Assembly (NCBI RefSeq): GCF_000467125.1
Contig: NZ_BATJ01000001.1
Location: 124,001 to 188,000 of the forward strand
From: Vibrio proteolyticus NBRC 13287
Lineage (GTDB): Bacteria > Pseudomonadota > Gammaproteobacteria > Enterobacterales > Vibrionaceae
Direction of reading: 5' to 3'
Length of the DNA: 64,000 nt
A program made the position numbers and the translations under genes. This document shows, one piece after another, positions 61,170-64,000 of this stretch. Position 1 is the stretch's first letter; the number at the start of each line of letters is the position of its first letter. The notes under the pieces are model-generated. The model saw only the letters and a program-made list of their open reading frames with translations, did no database searches and was not told the DNA's origin.

Positions 61170-63452
61170 TTATTTAGATGATGAATTAAAGCGCTCACGA
61201 CGCCAGAACATCAGGCCACTCAGTAGCAGTAGTCCCCACGAGAGTGACCCGCCACCGGACCCGGATTCGTTATTGTTATTTTCAGTAGTGTTATCCGTCG
61301 TTTGACGACAGTTGTAGCCTGTCAGCCGTCCAACTGACCACTCGATCAAAGAGCCTGCATCGCCCAGAGAAAAATCGGTGATTTCCAGCCGCCAAGTGCC
61401 CGCCAGAGATTCGCCCGTAAACGCCTTTGCCTGAGCATCATGCTGACCCACCCAGTAAAGTGAGCGAGACGACTGAGAGTAAGCCTGATTGGCCATCAAG
61501 GTTTGACGTGTTCCGGCCGGAGAAACCAGAACCAACTTTACGTCTTGCAGGTTGTCATGTGCCAGTTTGACGTAAATGACCAGATCATCATCGATGCGCT
61601 GACTATCGTCGTTAATAATGAAGTTAAAACTCTTGAATCCGTAATTCACACTTCCGTTGTCTGCTTGCGTGGCATCCGGGATAACCGAGTTTTGCACCCG
61701 CACGGTTTGGTTGAGCTGAGGAATGCCAGCGATAAGAGACTGCACATCCGACCAAGTGTGTGTCTGCAAGTTCGGCTGGTACTGATAATCAAGTTGAGTG
61801 GTGACAGTGAACACCTCGCCACATACGTTATTTTCAGAGAGCTTAAGCTCTGTGTTCAACGTTTCAAACTTGTCCGAACGCAGCGTTTGAGATTCGCCAG
61901 TCGACGATTGAACGCGCCCCTCAACACTGGCTTGCCTGCCATTGCTAAGCAACCGAATCTTGACGGGCTGTCCGCTGTCGACATAACGCGCTTCAAACTC
62001 GGTGTTAAACGGTGCTTTCAACAACCCGTGCAACGCCAGGTTTTCCTTCAGCAATCGCTTATATTCACGTGCCGGATAGAGCTTGTCTGCAACAAACATC
62101 ATACTCTCAGCCAGATCATGCATTTTCATCCCGCGGCCCAGACCATACATGGACTCAAGCACTAAGGTGTCGACTTCTTTAAAGGCCTCTTCACCATAGA
62201 GAGCCACACCTTGCTTCAGCGTCTGAAACAGCGGTGTTGACCACAGTTCGTCACCTAACTCTCCAGCCACACTCTCGTGAGCTCGGTATTCACTCTGTTC
62301 GAAGTATCGCGCTCGCTGATTCCACAAGCTGCGTGTCGACACTTTGTTACCGAAATAGCCATCCCAGTTAAATAAGGTATCAATCTCAAAGTCACTGCCC
62401 TGCTGATACAGTTTGCGGTAACTGTTGGAACCCGCCCAATAGTCGGCAAATCCTTCTGCCAGAGCGCCGGTGTGCCCGTAGCCCCAGTCTGGTACGATTT
62501 GATAGTGGATGGCGTGCCCTAACTCATGCACCACAACGTCAGCGTCCATAGCATCCGGAGAACCACCGACACCGAACATCAACGCTTTAGGGCCGAAGAA
62601 ATAGCTGGAGTTGTTATTGGCTAACCCTCGCGCATCAAACACAAGTGGATCTTCAAACAGATCAAAGCCCAGTGATTGCAGGTACTGCAACGACTGATCA
62701 ATCTGATAAAAAGCCATCACCTGAACGAAGTCTTCAGAGGCAAATGTGAGACGATTAAGCGCGTTTAAGTCAGCGATTTGCGTCAAACCTTCTTGCGGCA
62801 GAAAGGAGGCACTGTCGCTTTGCGACCACGTACCGCTATCCGGGTCCTGCTGCTCAAGGTACGCCGCATCAACTTGCATCACGCGTGAATTTGACAGATA
62901 AATTTGTCCACCCACATCAAGTACATCCACCTGACGTTCGACAAAACGAGGCGCATTAGGATAGTCAGACACACTCAGCCAGGGGCCATCCGGCGCAGGT
63001 TGCTTGTCCATTGTGCGTAGATCTGGATCCACTACGTTCACCCTGGCAGTCGTGACCGTCCCACTGGCCAGATCGGGCGGCGTTGTCGCCTCAAGTCGAC
63101 GCGGTTGTTCCAGCTCAGCGGCTGTAATCGCCACGCCGTCACGCAGCACTGTATCTTCGAGGCTCTTAAACACACGTTGCACCACCCCACTGGTGTCGGT
63201 GTGAATCACAAGGGTACGTTGCGGTTGATAGGCGCCATCGACGCGGATATCAAAATTGTAGTAATGACCAAGCTGGCTATTCGACTCATAACGTAGCGTT
63301 GCGGTTCCTGCCGTTGGGTAATGCAGCTCGACGTAAGCGCGTGCCGCCGCCGGGTCGGCCACCACTTCATTGCCCGCGGGGTAATCCCACTCACCCGCAT
63401 TCACTGTGGTCGCCGCAAGGCTCAACGCCAGTAAACTCAATTGAGGCTTCAT
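61170..63452 (-). CDS. M36-like (fungalysin-type) secreted metalloprotease with GlyGly-CTERM
   Basis: A 760-residue protease. Signal peptide (MKPQLSLLALSLAATTVNAG), an N-terminal propeptide-like part, then the zinc site HELGH (His309, Glu310, His313) with the third ligand probably Glu333 in LAEGFADYWAG, a gluzincin/M36-like arrangement; a proprotein-convertase P-like beta domain at about 570-710 (VKLAHDNLQDVKLVLVSPAGTRQTL; AGTWRLEITDFSLGDAGSLIEWSV); and a C-terminal GlyGly-CTERM tail (GSGGGSLSWGLLLLSGLMFWRR). The tail marks substrates of rhombosortase and the type II secretion system, leaving the enzyme at the cell surface. It starts 9 bases after the TonB-receptor stop and is followed by the DUF1566 lipoprotein gene. 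Confidence 0.86.
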   Translation of the reverse strand: MKPQLSLLALSLAATTVNAGEWDYPAGNEVVADPAAARAYVELHYPTAGTATLRYESNSQLGHYYNFDIRVDGAYQPQRTLVIHTDTSGVVQRVFKSLEDTVLRDGVAITAAELEQPRRLEATTPPDLASGTVTTARVNVVDPDLRTMDKQPAPDGPWLSVSDYPNAPRFVERQVDVLDVGGQIYLSNSRVMQVDAAYLEQQDPDSGTWSQSDSASFLPQEGLTQIADLNALNRLTFASEDFVQVMAFYQIDQSLQYLQSLGFDLFEDPLVFDARGLANNNSSYFFGPKALMFGVGGSPDAMDADVVVHELGHAIHYQIVPDWGYGHTGALAEGFADYWAGSNSYRKLYQQGSDFEIDTLFNWDGYFGNKVSTRSLWNQRARYFEQSEYRAHESVAGELGDELWSTPLFQTLKQGVALYGEEAFKEVDTLVLESMYGLGRGMKMHDLAESMMFVADKLYPAREYKRLLKENLALHGLLKAPFNTEFEARYVDSGQPVKIRLLSNGRQASVEGRVQSSTGESQTLRSDKFETLNTELKLSENNVCGEVFTVTTQLDYQYQPNLQTHTWSDVQSLIAGIPQLNQTVRVQNSVIPDATQADNGSVNYGFKSFNFIINDDSQRIDDDLVIYVKLAHDNLQDVKLVLVSPAGTRQTLMANQAYSQSSRSLYWVGQHDAQAKAFTGESLAGTWRLEITDFSLGDAGSLIEWSVGRLTGYNCRQTTDNTTENNNNESGSGGGSLSWGLLLLSGLMFWRRERFNSSSK

Positions 63453-63461
63453 GCTGACTCC

Positions 63462-64000
63462 TTAAAACGCATAACGCGCGTTGACGGTAAAGTAGCGACC
63501 CGGCTCAGTAGAAAAGCGGGTCTGAGACTCAGCAACGCCAGCCACATCCTGGTAGCGCACATATTCGCGGTCGAAAAGGTTAATCACGTTGAGGCTGACA
63601 TAAGTGTTGGCATTGAAGTTGTAGCCGACGCCCAGATCCACCGTTGCCCAACCAGATGTGGTGGCACAATCCGCTTTCAAACCGAGATCCGTCGCGCAGC
63701 TTGGCGTTCTGTCCATGGCATCGGCCCAATTAAGACGTGCGTACCCGTTCAGGTGGCGATTGTCATATCGCAAACTGACGTTGCCTTCCAGAGGTGTAAT
63801 GGAACGAACATATTCGCCGTCATCATCTTTGCCATTCACCCAGCCTGCTTTGGTCGAAGCGGTCCAGTCGTCAGCAAACGCGTATTCCACCGTCGCTTCC
63901 GCACCGTAAGTTTCGACACCGTCGATGTTTTCATAGCGTTTTTCGAACAATCCGCTAGCACCGTTAAAACCTTTGTCGACAACGCTAATGAAGTTATTGA
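63462..64000 (-). CDS. TonB-dependent outer-membrane receptor, 5' part beyond window
   Basis: The frame is open to the right window edge, so only the last 179 residues are visible. They are typical C-terminal beta-strands of a TonB-dependent receptor: GAEATVEYAFADDWTASTKAGWVNGKD, NVSLRYDNRHLNGYARLNWADAMDRTPSC, GWATVDLGVGYNFNANTYVSLNVINLFDREYVRYQDVAG and the final YFTVNARYAF. The receptor family (heme, siderophore, other) cannot be told from this piece; the loop with CATDLGLKADCATT has a possible disulphide. It heads the operon with the protease and both DUF1566 proteins. Confidence 0.88.
   Translation of the reverse strand, partial: NNFISVVDKGFNGASGLFEKRYENIDGVETYGAEATVEYAFADDWTASTKAGWVNGKDDDGEYVRSITPLEGNVSLRYDNRHLNGYARLNWADAMDRTPSCATDLGLKADCATTSGWATVDLGVGYNFNANTYVSLNVINLFDREYVRYQDVAGVAESQTRFSTEPGRYFTVNARYAF

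Overview
The window looks like chromosome (probably chromosome II) of a Vibrio-type gammaproteobacterium. Evidence: a syp-type exopolysaccharide cluster in the Vibrio fischeri gene order, a cytoplasmic-receptor chemotaxis cluster like V. cholerae cluster III, a TonB2-type energy-transducing operon (DUF3450, TtpC, ExbB2, ExbD2, TonB2, TPR), two tRNA-Val(GAC) genes, and a GlyGly-CTERM protease. I see no insertion sequence, prophage, integron or CRISPR array. Both window ends cut genes.

Layout. (1) 1-11.6 kb: right half of a syp-like biofilm polysaccharide cluster (sypI to sypR by order), with sigma-54-type promoters before sypM and sypP, closed by a strong terminator. (2) 11.8-17.3 kb: a soluble PAS-PAS chemoreceptor-like protein (BdlA type), an APH-fold kinase on the minus strand, and a large hybrid histidine kinase. 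(3) 17.8-33.5 kb: a signalling block made of an RpoS-family sigma factor, a PAS/degenerate-GGDEF/EAL phosphodiesterase and a complete chemosensory operon (STAS, CheY, CheA, two CheW, a triple-PAS cytoplasmic receptor ending in EWEEF, CheR, CheD, CheB, a second receptor-like protein, a PstS-like periplasmic protein and a beta-barrel). It is bracketed by two paralogous genes for small proteins of unknown function. (4) 34-38 kb: small metabolic genes, a threonine-aldolase-like enzyme and a ChaA-type antiporter. (5) 38-42 kb: a LysR regulator divergent from a deviant second PurA, tRNA-Val x2, and a membrane diguanylate cyclase. (6) 42-48 kb: a 2013-residue surface lipoprotein carrying both a pullulanase and an alpha-amylase catalytic domain. 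(7) 48.5-53.1 kb: a DUF2726 protein, a DcuS/DcuR-type two-component pair, a CRP-site-bearing intergenic region with a candidate small transcript, and a patatin-like lipase. (8) 53.2-64 kb: iron/TonB region with a FhuF-type ferric reductase, the TonB2 operon under a good Fur box, and an operon with a TonB-dependent receptor (cut by the window edge), a GlyGly-CTERM metalloprotease and two DUF1566 proteins.

How the parts may work together: region 1 makes an exported polysaccharide; the kinases, the c-di-GMP enzymes and the PAS receptors in regions 2, 3 and 5 are plausible inputs into the biofilm/motility decision. Region 8 looks like an iron-regulated uptake module whose upstream operon pairs a surface protease with an outer-membrane receptor, which is the most interesting uncharacterised combination here. 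All identifications come from reading motifs by eye; no database search was run.
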